Part shown: in pieces, positions 1 through 8,631 of the stretch
How the letters are laid out: every line of letters starts with the position of its first letter
Position numbering within the stretch: the stretch's first letter is position 1
From: Campylobacterota bacterium
GTDB lineage: Bacteria; Campylobacterota; Campylobacteria; Campylobacterales; Nitratiruptoraceae
Assembly: GCA_013153715.1 (NCBI GenBank)
Contig: JAADDW010000020.1
Span: forward strand, 1-64,000
Direction of reading: 5' to 3'
Length of the DNA stretch: 64,000 nt
Made by a program: the position numbers and the translations under genes
The notes under the pieces: generated by a model
What the model was told of the DNA's origin: nothing
Seen by the model: only the letters and a program-made list of their open reading frames with translations
The model's database searches: none

Positions 1-49
1 ACAAGGTGCCTACTTTCTCTTTGAATAAAAAAAGTTTTTTCAAATTTTG

Positions 50-293
50 CCTACACTCTCTACACAAAACCTCTAAAAGCCCCATAAAATGGGGCTTCCT
101 TTAGTGTAGTGTTCTCTATTTTCCCTACACTTTCCCTACACTGTTCCTACATTTTCCTACATGTGCCAATAACACTTCGTGTAGGATTAGTGTAGGATTG
201 GTGTAGGGTTTGTGTAGCTTTTTTGCATCTCCCTACACTATCAAAATACCCATAAATTGGGACTTTTAAGCCAATAGTGTAGGGAGTGTATGG
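50..293. repeat. Cluster of about 12 CTACAC/GTGTAG-type heptamer motifs in both orientations (iteron- or arm-site-like)
   Basis: CCTACAC/CCCTACAC/CCTACA or the GTGTAG(G) complement at about 50, 60, 104, 123, 134, 146, 157, 179, 190, 201, 212, 231, 277; three GTGTAGG copies are spaced 11 bp apart (179, 190, 201). Confidence 0.8.
77..97. other. Short perfect hairpin AAGCCCCAT-AAA-ATGGGGCTT
   Basis: 9-bp perfect inverted repeat with 3-nt loop. Confidence 0.6.
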
Positions 294-631
294 TAATTTT
301 GCAAAACTTTTTTCAGAGCTTTTAACGCACCAGTTAAAATGAAACCAAACAGCCCCAAATACATCTCCTCTAAAGGAGAAAAACTACGGGTCCTGTTTAA
401 AACTTTAAAATGGTACAGAGGCTCGTGAGCGCAGGAAATGAACACTCAAGCTGATTTTTTCTGGTTGAGGGAGTAGCAAATCGCTACCTTTTAAGATTTC
501 TTTAAAACTACTAAAGCCACCAACTCGTTTATTATTTATTATATTGACTTCCTGCTCTTCGCCTAGGGTCTGAATTTTTTTCAGTCCCTTTTCATAACCG
601 CTTTCGATACGGGGGGCGGTATGTGGAGGTG

Positions 632-690
632 CTTTTGTTGACTTTTGTTGCCTTTTTCCTGTTGACTTTTGTTGACTTTTGTTGACTTTT
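632..690. repeat. 10-bp tandem repeat (GTTGACTTTT)n with one degenerate unit
   Basis: TTTTGTTGAC/TTTTGTTGCC.../GTTGACTTTT x3 read directly; period 10 bp. Confidence 0.85.
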
Positions 691-917
691 CTTTTAAATC
701 TTTAACACTAACAACCCACAAGAAGGACCCGTATACCTCCCTGAAGCCATAAGGTCATTGGACGAAGATGAAAAGGGGGTAAGAAAAGTTTACACCCCAG
801 GCGGAGAGCAGGAAGTGAAAAGGACCCGCTTACTCCCTTAAAACTAAAATAACATGTCCATAGGTTGATTATAGCGTAGGTTAGAGTATAATAGAGTATC
901 ACCACTTGAGGGTTATC

Positions 918-1187
918 ATGGAGTTCGAATACGATCCAAACAAGAGCGAAGCCAACAAGCAAAAGCATGGCATAGATTTTGAAGAGGCTAAAGCGCTCTT
1001 TGACCAAGTAGGCATCATCATCCCAGCAAAAAGTGAAAATGAAGAGAGGTGGATGCTTATCGCATATCTTGGTAAGCGTTGCTATAGTGCAATATTTACC
1101 CATAGAGGAGAGCGTATACGCTTCATAAGCGTAAGACGCTGTAGAAAAAAAGAGGAAAGGCTTTACGATGAAAAGCATAAAAGCTGA
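918..1187 (+). CDS. brnT: BrnT-family type II toxin
   Basis: MEFEYDPNKSEANKQKHGIDFEEAKALF...RCYSAIFTHRGERIRFISVRRCRKKEERLYDE matches the BrnT pattern; overlaps the downstream antitoxin. Confidence 0.88.
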   Translation: MEFEYDPNKSEANKQKHGIDFEEAKALFDQVGIIIPAKSENEERWMLIAYLGKRCYSAIFTHRGERIRFISVRRCRKKEERLYDEKHKS

Positions 1188-1434
1188 AGAGTTCGATAGA
1201 ATGTTTGACGAAGGTGAAGACGTTACACAATACCTCGATACAGATAAGGCAATGAGCATTGAGGAGTTCAAGGAAAAGCTCAAACAAAAAACCGAAACGA
1301 TCGACATCGATCTACCCGTTGAGATCGTTCAAAAAATAGATAGCGAAGCTAACAAAATCGGCGTGGCGAGACAAGCACTCATCAAAGTCTGGATCGTAGA
1401 ACGTCTCAAAGAGGAACTCTCGAAGCCATTATGA
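1168..1434 (+). CDS. CopG/ribbon-helix-helix antitoxin (BrnA-like partner)
   Basis: C-terminal IDIDLPVEIVQKIDSEANKIGVARQALIKVWIVERL is typical of CopG antitoxins; overlaps brnT by 20 nt. Confidence 0.85.
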   Translation: MKSIKAEEFDRMFDEGEDVTQYLDTDKAMSIEEFKEKLKQKTETIDIDLPVEIVQKIDSEANKIGVARQALIKVWIVERLKEELSKPL

Positions 1435-1646
1435 TGAAACAGACCGAAAGTAAAACAACGCAAGAGAGTGATGTAGAGATCTATATTGAGTTCAATAAAA
1501 AGAGCTTTCGCACCGTTGCCAAGACTTACAGCTACCTCCAGCGCCTCCTCAATAAAAAAATCGACCTCATCACCTCTCATAAAGGTGCGAATAAAAACAT
1601 TATCGAAAACATCAAAAAAGAGACGATATGGATCAGCAAACCATGA
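1431..1646 (+). CDS. Truncated MNT-type nucleotidyltransferase-like protein
   Basis: SDVEIYIEFNKKSFRTVAKTYSYLQRLLNKKIDLITSHKG...IKKETIWI resembles the second half of the minimal nucleotidyltransferase domain; no GSR/ARG motif upstream. Confidence 0.5.
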   Translation: MMKQTESKTTQESDVEIYIEFNKKSFRTVAKTYSYLQRLLNKKIDLITSHKGANKNIIENIKKETIWISKP

Positions 1647-2054
1647 GTTAGTATGCTGAACCGCCGCCCCTACTCCCCTCCGATAAAGCGGCTTTGACCT
1701 CTAAAGGATGAGGTGGCTTAAGGTTTCAAAATCCAAAAGTTTTGAAAATCAATGTTTTTTCAATACTTTTAAGGGCGGATTTTTTGACTCTTTGACTCAT
1801 TCATCTTTAAGTTAAGCTACCCAACCTTAAAAACTCGATTTTTGACCTCATCTGCTTAAGTTTAGCGCAAAAAGTACCGCTCAAAACCTTAAAGGTTAAA
1901 TTTCAGAAGTAGTAGCGTACTTTTTTATAAAAGTCTCTATGAGGAGGCTATTTAAGGATTTTCAAAGCGAAGATTTTTTGTAGTACGTTTTGTAGTATAA
2001 AACCGTTTCCCAAAACCTTAAAGTACCATAAAATCGGGCTTTCAAGCGATTTCA

Positions 2055-2139
2055 TGGTGCGGGAGAGAGGACTCGAACCTCCACGCCTTGCGGCACCAGA
2101 TCCTAAGTCTGGCGCGTCTGCCAGTTCCGCCACTCCCGC
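2055..2139 (-). tRNA. tRNA-Leu(TAG)
   Basis: Acceptor GCGGGAG/CTCCCGC, anticodon loop CTTAGGA, T-loop GGACTCGAACC (minus strand), CCA encoded. Confidence 0.95.
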
Positions 2140-2144
2140 GCTTC

Positions 2145-2221
2145 TGGTACGCCCGCCAGGACTCGAACCTGGAACCTACGGCTTAGAAGGCCGTTGCTCT
2201 ATCCAGTTGAGCTACGAGCGC
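2145..2221 (-). tRNA. tRNA-Arg(TCT)
   Basis: Cloverleaf elements, anticodon loop CTTCTAA, CCA encoded. Confidence 0.95.
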
Positions 2222-2248
2222 AGTGGCACTTCTAGTTCTTAAAAGTAG

Positions 2249-2325
2249 TGGCACGCCCGAGAGGAGTCGAACCTCTAACCTACGGATCCGAAGTCCGTTG
2301 CTCTATCCAATTGAGCTACGGGCGC
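2249..2325 (-). tRNA. tRNA-Arg(TCG)
   Basis: Acceptor GCGCCCG, anticodon loop CTTCGGA, CCA encoded. Confidence 0.95.
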
Positions 2326-2368
2326 ATCTGTCGGTTGTTTTGGGGCCTTGAAAGGCCAGGACCCAACA

Positions 2369-2445
2369 TGGGGTGGATGACCGGACTCGAACCGGCGACC
2401 CCCAGAGCCACAATCTGGTGCTCTAACCACCTGAGCTACACCCAC
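2369..2445 (-). tRNA. tRNA-His(GTG)
   Basis: Anticodon loop with GTG, acceptor GTGGGTG/CATCCAC, encoded CCA, G at -1. Confidence 0.95.
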
Positions 2446-2458
2446 CATCATAAGAGAG

Positions 2459-2536
2459 TGGTCGGGGCGGAGGGATTTGAACCCCCGACCCCCTGGTCCC
2501 AAACCAGGTGCGCTAACCAGGCTGCGCTACGCCCCG
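2459..2536 (-). tRNA. tRNA-Pro(TGG)
   Basis: Acceptor CGGGGCG, anticodon loop TTTGGGA, CCA encoded. Confidence 0.95.
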
Positions 2537-2593
2537 CCAATCGGACTGAAATTATAGACTAAATCATCTCTTTTGTCAAGGGGAAAGGAGGCT

Positions 2594-4015
2594 CTACCTC
2601 CTGCGGTAGCGGCGCTCTCCCCTCTCTTCTCGTCCCCGTCTGAACCCCCTTCTGGTCCCCCTTCTCTGGTACTCTCGGGAGAGTTCCCTCTTCGTCCTTT
2701 CAAGGAGGTTCTCTATCTCCCTCAAACTCTTTCCGATCCGCTCGTTCCCTTCAATATTCTGCTCCTTCACCAAGAGGGAGGTGAGTTTGAGGGCTATGGT
2801 TGAGAGATCACTCTCTGCCTCTAGGAGGTTGAGGAGTTCTACCGCCTCTGTGGTCACCTCTTGAGAGAGGATCTTTTCTATAAGCTCCCTCTGTCTCTCG
2901 CCCTTGAGCTCGGTAGATGTTGGGATCTCCCTGTTGATGAGGGAGCTCCCTACCTCCTTCTGGATGCGGAGGAGCTGTTTGAACTCATGGGGGGTAACGA
3001 GGCTGATGGCCATACCTTCCCGACCGGCTCTTCCCGTTCTCCCTATTCTGTGGACATAACTCTCCGGGTCGAAGGGGATATGGTAGTTGAAGACATGGGT
3101 CACATCGCTAATGTCGAGGCCCCGTGCCGCCACATCGGTAGCAATGAGAATCTCTGTATGGCCATATTTGAAGCTCTTGATCACCTCTTCCCTCTGGCGC
3201 TGGACCATGTCGCCGTGGAGTCCTCGGGCGTTGTACCCTTGGGCGGCCAAAAATTGGGCAAGTCTATCGACTTCCGCTTTGGTACGACAGAAGATAATAC
3301 TCTTCGTCGGATTTTTGTAGTCGAGGAGGCGCATGAGGGCTTCATCTCTCTCATGCTCGTCAACTACATAGTAGAACTGTTTGATATTCTTGTTGGTCAC
3401 CTCCTTCTGGGTTATGGAGATGAATTCCGGGGAGTGGAGTATCTTCCGGGCCAACTCTTTGATGGCATCGGGCATTGTGGCGCTGAAGAGGAGGGTTTGG
3501 CGGTTGGTGGGGAGGTACTGGAAGATTGTCTGAATATCTTCCAGGAACCCCATGTCAAGCATCTCGTCGGCTTCGTCAAGGACAACAAATTGGGGGTTGA
3601 GCTCTATCTTTCCACTCTGGAGGAGGTCTAGGAGTCTCCCCGGAGTTGCAACAGCGACAGCGGCACTTTTCAGATGGGCTATCTGGCGGGCATAGGAACT
3701 TCCTCCGTAAACGGTTGCCGTCCGAATTCCCAAAAAGCGGCCCAGTCTGTATATCTCATCGCTTACCTGGGTTGCGAGTTCTCGGGTGGGGACAATGACA
3801 AGTCCCTCCACTCCTCCTGTGAGCTTGAGTTGGTTGAGGATGGGAAGGGCGAAAGCCGCCGTCTTTCCCGTTCCTGTGTGGGCCTGTCCCACAATATCTT
3901 TTCCCTGGAGGATAGGGGGAATAGCCGCCTTCTGGATCGGGCTCGGTTCTTTGAAGCCGGCTATATCGATGGCTTTCATTATCTCCGGTTTGAGATTGAA
4001 ATCTCTAAATGTCAT
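2594..4015 (-). CDS. DEAD-box ATP-dependent RNA helicase
   Basis: AHTGTGKTAAF, VLDEADEMLDMGF, SATMP, HRIGRTGRAGR motifs; Arg-rich tail. Confidence 0.95.
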   Translation of the reverse strand: MTFRDFNLKPEIMKAIDIAGFKEPSPIQKAAIPPILQGKDIVGQAHTGTGKTAAFALPILNQLKLTGGVEGLVIVPTRELATQVSDEIYRLGRFLGIRTATVYGGSSYARQIAHLKSAAVAVATPGRLLDLLQSGKIELNPQFVVLDEADEMLDMGFLEDIQTIFQYLPTNRQTLLFSATMPDAIKELARKILHSPEFISITQKEVTNKNIKQFYYVVDEHERDEALMRLLDYKNPTKSIIFCRTKAEVDRLAQFLAAQGYNARGLHGDMVQRQREEVIKSFKYGHTEILIATDVAARGLDISDVTHVFNYHIPFDPESYVHRIGRTGRAGREGMAISLVTPHEFKQLLRIQKEVGSSLINREIPTSTELKGERQRELIEKILSQEVTTEAVELLNLLEAESDLSTIALKLTSLLVKEQNIEGNERIGKSLREIENLLERTKRELSREYQRRGTRRGFRRGREERGERRYRRR

Positions 4016-4209
4016 AATTCCTCTTTGTCTGAATTTCCTTGAAGGGCGAATCTGGTCGATCCAATTTGGGGAAAAGGAGATAACAGACGCCTCTTGCAAG
4101 GCTTGGCGTATTGTATCGGTTTTTACTTAAATGTAACTTATGTTGCTTTTGGGTAGAACTAAATATGGTAATATAAAAGTTGGAGTTAATATTCATTGAA
4201 GGAGAGAAA

Positions 4210-4476
4210 ATGAAAGAGCTCAAAGATTTCAATCAGAAGGTCCATATAGAGTATCCAACAATATGGAGATACAAGGTGATTGGGGAAGATGCCCAGAAGA
4301 CGAGGAAGGCTATCGAAAGTGTGACGAAGCGGCCAACGACCATCACCTTCTCTAAGCAGTCCAATAGGGGAAAGTATCAGAGTTTCAACGCCGATATAAT
4401 GGTCCATTCGGAGGAGGAGAGGGAGCAGATCTATAGGGATTTGAAGGGGCACAAAGATATTAAGATGGTTCTATGA
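4210..4476 (+). CDS. DUF493 family protein
   Basis: Length and sequence pattern (YPTIWRYKVIGE...GKYQSFNADIMVHSEEEREQIYRDLKGHKDIKMVL). Confidence 0.75.
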   Translation: MKELKDFNQKVHIEYPTIWRYKVIGEDAQKTRKAIESVTKRPTTITFSKQSNRGKYQSFNADIMVHSEEEREQIYRDLKGHKDIKMVL

Positions 4477-5398
4477 TCTGGAGGGATCCCTCCTTCAGTC
4501 TGTAGCTCTCGAAATCCTGGGCGACGAAGGAGGGAGCGCTGTAGTGGCTCTCTATCTCCCTCTTGATGGGGGAGGGGTCCTCATCGAAACGGGGAGAGAT
4601 ATGGGTTGCAATAAGGTTCTTGACCCCAAAGCGGCTGGCCGTCAAGGCGAGTTCTCGGGCTGTTGTGTGGAGAAATTTCTTGGAGAGGTGGTCAAAGAGT
4701 TCCTGGGTATAGGTCGCTTCATGAATGAGGAGATCGAGTCCGGAGAGATAGTCGCCAAGGATAGCAGGTTCTCCATTGTCTCCCGCTATGATGAGGCGGG
4801 AGGGAGGAGTGGTCCAGCAGTAATCCTCAGGGAGATAGAGCTTTCCGTTGTAGAAGACTCTCTCCCCCCTTTTAATCTTTCAATAGAGCTCTCCAAATGG
4901 GAGTCCCTCCCGTCTCAACCTCTCCCCATCTAGATGGACGGTAGGGGCCTCCTCAATATAGAAGGCGTAGCTCTCGACAGAGTGCATGAGAGGGAGGGCC
5001 TTAATCTTGAGGGCTCCAAACTCTCCCCTCCAGCCTCCATAAATTTCGATCCACTCTATGGAAAATTGGAGGTTATCTATGGAGACATCTATGGAGCTCT
5101 CAACCATTTCCCGTACACCCTTGGGAGCGGCGATGGCGAGCGACTCCCTTCTTCCGTCCATCTTCATGGATGTGAGGAGCCCCGCGAGGCCGAAGGTGTG
5201 GTCCCCGTGGATATGGGTGATGAAAATTCCTCGGAGTCTGGAGCTGGTGAGATGGGAGAAGAGTATCTGGCGCTGGGTTCCCTCGGCACAATCGAAGAGA
5301 TACCATCCCCTTTCTCCCTCTCTCTCTAGACCGATGGCAGAGCAGTTCCGTCTCTTCGTCGGTCTTCCTGCGCTGGTGCCGAGGAAGGTGATCCTCAT
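4460..5398 (-). pseudogene. rnz: Ribonuclease Z interrupted by an in-frame TGA at 4880-4882
   Basis: N-half [21 protein letters not shown]...HIHGDHTFG; C-half LIIAGDNG...HEATYTQE...HTTARELA...NLIATHISPRF lies in the same frame (5398-4645=753=251x3); only the TGA interrupts 313 codons. Confidence 0.85.
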
Positions 5399-5871
5399 CT
5401 CCTGAAATCTCCGCTCTTTCCTCCACTCTTTCGCTCAAGCTGAATCTCCGTGATTACCATCGCCTTATCGATGGCCTTAACCATGTCGTAGATAGTGAGG
5501 AGTCCGATGGAAACCCCTGTAAGGGCCTCCATCTCCACCCCTGTCCTCCCTTTGAGGCGACATTCGACGGTGAGGCGGAAACCGGGGAGATCAGGGAGTT
5601 CTTCAATATCACAATTTATAGAGGTGAGGAGGAGGGGGTGACACATCGGAATGAGATCCGGTGTCTTCTTGGCCCCCATAATAGCCGCTATGACCGCTGT
5701 ATGGAGGACCGCCCCCTTCTTTGTTGTCTGGTCGATGACAGCTCGATAGGCTTCCGGACTCATAATAATCTTTCCGCTGGCTACAGCTATTCGCTGGCTC
5801 TCCTCCTTGGCTCCAACATCTACCATTTTGGGGCGCTGATGCTCATTGAGATGTGTCAGATCAGAGCTCAT
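5395..5871 (-). CDS. moaC: Cyclic pyranopterin monophosphate synthase
   Basis: [56 protein letters not shown]. Confidence 0.96.
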   Translation of the reverse strand: MSSDLTHLNEHQRPKMVDVGAKEESQRIAVASGKIIMSPEAYRAVIDQTTKKGAVLHTAVIAAIMGAKKTPDLIPMCHPLLLTSINCDIEELPDLPGFRLTVECRLKGRTGVEMEALTGVSIGLLTIYDMVKAIDKAMVITEIQLERKSGGKSGDFRR

Positions 5872-6142
5872 AATCTACCACCTTTGTCTCCGTTCCTCTC
5901 TCTTTCAACCACCGAACGATCTCTTGGTGGTAGGGATCGGTTCGGTATCTCTCCAAATCTTCACGGCTCTCGAAGGTTGTCACCAGGGCCAGATCGAAAC
6001 TTCTCTCGCTCCTACTAAAATCTATTCCTACTTCAATCTCTCTGAGGACAGGAACTCTCCCTCTCATAGAGAGAAGCCGTTCTCGGGCACTTTGTGCTAA
6101 ACTAAAATCTGGAAACCGCATGAAGACAATATGTCTCACCAT
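5861..6142 (-). CDS. Dabb (stress-responsive A/B barrel) family protein
   Basis: [10 protein letters not shown]...[30 protein letters not shown]. Confidence 0.85.
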   Translation of the reverse strand: MVRHIVFMRFPDFSLAQSARERLLSMRGRVPVLREIEVGIDFSRSERSFDLALVTTFESREDLERYRTDPYHQEIVRWLKERGTETKVVDYEL

Positions 6143-6168
6143 TGAAGACCCTTTGAAGGAGATAGATT

Positions 6169-6621
6169 ATGAAAAAATGGGTTCTTGCTATTGTACCACT
6201 TTTGCTCTTAGGGGCCCCTTGTGGCAAGTGTGAGCTCAATAAGGCGGAGATGCGGTGCGATTTCTATGTAGCCCGTCAGGGAGATCGGTCTCGGGTAGAG
6301 TCCTGTCGGGAGTATGCCGACTATCTCCACAAGACCCAAGTGTATGGAAAGGCGGCATGGTACTATCTCCTCTCGCTCCAGCCCGAAAAGGCTCTGGAGT
6401 CTGCCCAGAAGGCGGTAAAGATGGGTGAGGGATACGCCTATGAATATATGGGTGACGCCTATCTCATTCTTGGGAAGAGGGAGAAGGCAGAGGAGGCCTA
6501 TAGAAAATTCTCCCAGAGCGTTGGGAATACCCATTTCTTTACATCTAAATCTTTTCCCATCTTGGAGAGGCTCTATACCCAATTTCCCCGAAGAGAGGCT
6601 GAAAAGATCCTAGAAAAATAA
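6169..6621 (+). CDS. Exported protein with TPR-like repeats, unknown function
   Basis: Signal peptide-like N-terminus; KALESAQKAVKMGEGYAYEYMGDAYLILGKREKAEEAYRKF. Confidence 0.6.
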   Translation: MKKWVLAIVPLLLLGAPCGKCELNKAEMRCDFYVARQGDRSRVESCREYADYLHKTQVYGKAAWYYLLSLQPEKALESAQKAVKMGEGYAYEYMGDAYLILGKREKAEEAYRKFSQSVGNTHFFTSKSFPILERLYTQFPRREAEKILEK

Positions 6622-6700
6622 CACTCTCTTAACTATCTTATAACTGGTCGATAACGGGGCTCTCGCTATACTTCTCCTATAACAAGATGAAGGAGGTGAG

Positions 6701-7846
6701 ATGAGAAAAGGATTTTTTGGAGCCCTTGCCCTTGCTGTGGTACTCTTTGGAACTGCCCAAGCGGCTCCCGAAAGGATGGAAGGGTTCGGATTCCATGAGA
6801 TGGAGGAGCATAGTGAAGAGATGGCCTACTCTTCTATCCCTTTTGATGAAGAGAATGAGACGATCGGTGAAATTGGTAGGCCCATCGAGCCTAAACCAGT
6901 TGTTGAAGTTCCCGAGCCAGTAGATGGAGAAGGTGAGGAGGGAGGAGCTATCATTGAAGAGCCCCCCTTCGATCCCGACCAACCTGACCATCCCGATGTC
7001 AACGGGTCCTTTATAAAACCTCTTCCTCCTGTTGAGGCTGGGCCCAAAGAGCCAGAGATGGAGGAAGAGGGTTTCTCTTCTATGCCCTATGATCCCGAAG
7101 CTCCCGATTTTGAAGATCACGGAATGGAAGGAAAAATGGAGCATGCTAGCTCATCTGCCCAAGCTATGGCCGATGATCATAGTGGAGAAGAGGGACATGG
7201 CGATTTCCATAACCTTTTAGAGGAGCTCCTCCATGATGAGACACTCCCTCCTGAGGTGAAAGATGTGCTCCACGATGTGAAGAAGGCGATTAAATTCTAT
7301 GACAAAGAGGATCTCTTTGAAGACCTCAATATTACAAGCCTCGATGAACTCGTCAACAACCCAGACCTTCTCCAGGAGCTCGAAGAGCGGGTCAAAGAGG
7401 CTGAAGAGATGAGAAAAGAGGAGCTGGTCCACGCCCTTTTGAAGGATCAGGAGAAGGCGGAATACCCTATCAAAGGGTACTTTGTGAAAATCGGCCCTGG
7501 TCAGTATGATTGGATCTATGTGGCGGCAAATGGGAAAGTTTACAAGCTAGTGGGGGTCAACCCAGAGACAGGTAATTTCCAATATAGTCCCTATGATGGA
7601 GTTGTGGAGATTCTCGACGATGGGAAGATCAAGGTTGGTGATGAGGTGAAGAAGGGGCTCCCCTTTGTCAAATATGATGATCCTGATGAAGATGGATTTG
7701 ATTGGGTTGTCATTCTCAATGGAAAGCCCTACAAGCTTGAGGGATTTGATTTTGACGAGGCAAGCTTTGTCTATACCCCTGTCGATGGTGTTGTCGCCCA
7801 AGAAGAGGGTGATAGTGTCGAACTCCTTCCAGGACAAGCGGGTTAA
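6701..7846 (+). CDS. Acidic exported protein with two C-terminal 'DW...KLxG...FxY' modules
   Basis: Signal peptide MRKGFFGALALAVVLFGTAQAA; Glu/Asp/Pro-rich middle; internal repeat near residues 255-375. Confidence 0.75.
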   Translation: MRKGFFGALALAVVLFGTAQAAPERMEGFGFHEMEEHSEEMAYSSIPFDEENETIGEIGRPIEPKPVVEVPEPVDGEGEEGGAIIEEPPFDPDQPDHPDVNGSFIKPLPPVEAGPKEPEMEEEGFSSMPYDPEAPDFEDHGMEGKMEHASSSAQAMADDHSGEEGHGDFHNLLEELLHDETLPPEVKDVLHDVKKAIKFYDKEDLFEDLNITSLDELVNNPDLLQELEERVKEAEEMRKEELVHALLKDQEKAEYPIKGYFVKIGPGQYDWIYVAANGKVYKLVGVNPETGNFQYSPYDGVVEILDDGKIKVGDEVKKGLPFVKYDDPDEDGFDWVVILNGKPYKLEGFDFDEASFVYTPVDGVVAQEEGDSVELLPGQAG

Positions 7847-8631
7847 TCCCCCCGCTTGATCCACCTTTTAAGAACCCTCCAGCTCTCTTCCATATCCAAA
7901 ATATCTCCATGATCGCTTTCCCTGATGACCACCACCTCTCGGAGATTTTTAATATGGGGTTTCAGGAGTTCCCATGTGCTCCGAGGAGTTGTCCGATCCT
8001 CTTCTGCCAGCATAACATAGGTAGGACTCTCTACTCTTTCGATGAAGCGGTAGGTCTCGAAGGGGTGGCGGAGGAGGAGTTTGATAGGGAAGATGGGGTA
8101 ACGCAGTTTGGCGAGATGGGTGATGGAGTGGTAGGGAGTGATGAGGATGACTTTCTCAACGGAGTCTCCCCCGTGGGCCGCTACGAAGGCCGCCACAGCT
8201 GTACCGAGGGAGCGGCCCACTATAATATTTTTATCCCCCTTGAAACGGTGGAATATGGTGAGGGCCCCTTTGAAAAGGGTCTCTTGGGAAGGCTTCCCCT
8301 GGGATCTCCCATAGCCTGGATAGTTCATCGCCACGATGTCGATCCCTTCTAGCCTCTGGGCGAGGGTGAGGAATTCCAAGGCGTTATCGGCATTTCCCCC
8401 AAAATAGAAGAGCCTTTTTCCTCCTCTCCCCTCCAGGAACCCCACTTCAAGTCCGTCGATGAAGGTTCTCCTCCCCCCTGGAGGGAGGGAGACCTCTCGG
8501 GGGGCCAGATCTGTTCGGAAGATGAGGGAATCTTGGAAGAGAAAGAGATAGAGGAGGGAGATGAGATAGCTAAGAGAGGCGGTGCTTATAGTCGCAATAA
8601 TCAAATTTTTTGACAATTTCCAACTCTCCAT
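7843..8631 (-). CDS. Alpha/beta hydrolase, membrane-anchored
   Basis: N-terminal TM; NYPGYGRSQGKPS, IIVGRSLGTAVA, AEEDRTTP, ESDHGD. Confidence 0.85.
   Translation of the reverse strand: MESWKLSKNLIIATISTASLSYLISLLYLFLFQDSLIFRTDLAPREVSLPPGGRRTFIDGLEVGFLEGRGGKRLFYFGGNADNALEFLTLAQRLEGIDIVAMNYPGYGRSQGKPSQETLFKGALTIFHRFKGDKNIIVGRSLGTAVAAFVAAHGGDSVEKVILITPYHSITHLAKLRYPIFPIKLLLRHPFETYRFIERVESPTYVMLAEEDRTTPRSTWELLKPHIKNLREVVVIRESDHGDILDMEESWRVLKRWIKRGD

Noticed and set aside
1-2055. Duplicated tRNA-Leu 3' end as an att site
   Set aside because: I did not find a convincing second copy of the tRNA 3' sequence inside the window
2054-2562. ORFs 1948..2133 (-), 2054..2242 (+), 2248..2562 (+) and 2275..2502 (-)
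   Set aside because: They lie wholly or partly over five tRNA genes; the peptides (for example RERGLEPPRLAAPDPKSGA) are typical tRNA shadow translations
4880-4882. Selenocysteine insertion at the RNase Z TGA
   Set aside because: No clear stable hairpin immediately downstream, and the position is not a catalytic Cys in the family
4460-5398. Frameshift explanation for the split RNase Z
   Set aside because: The two halves are in the same frame (753 nt apart, divisible by 3) and the intervening codons read cleanly
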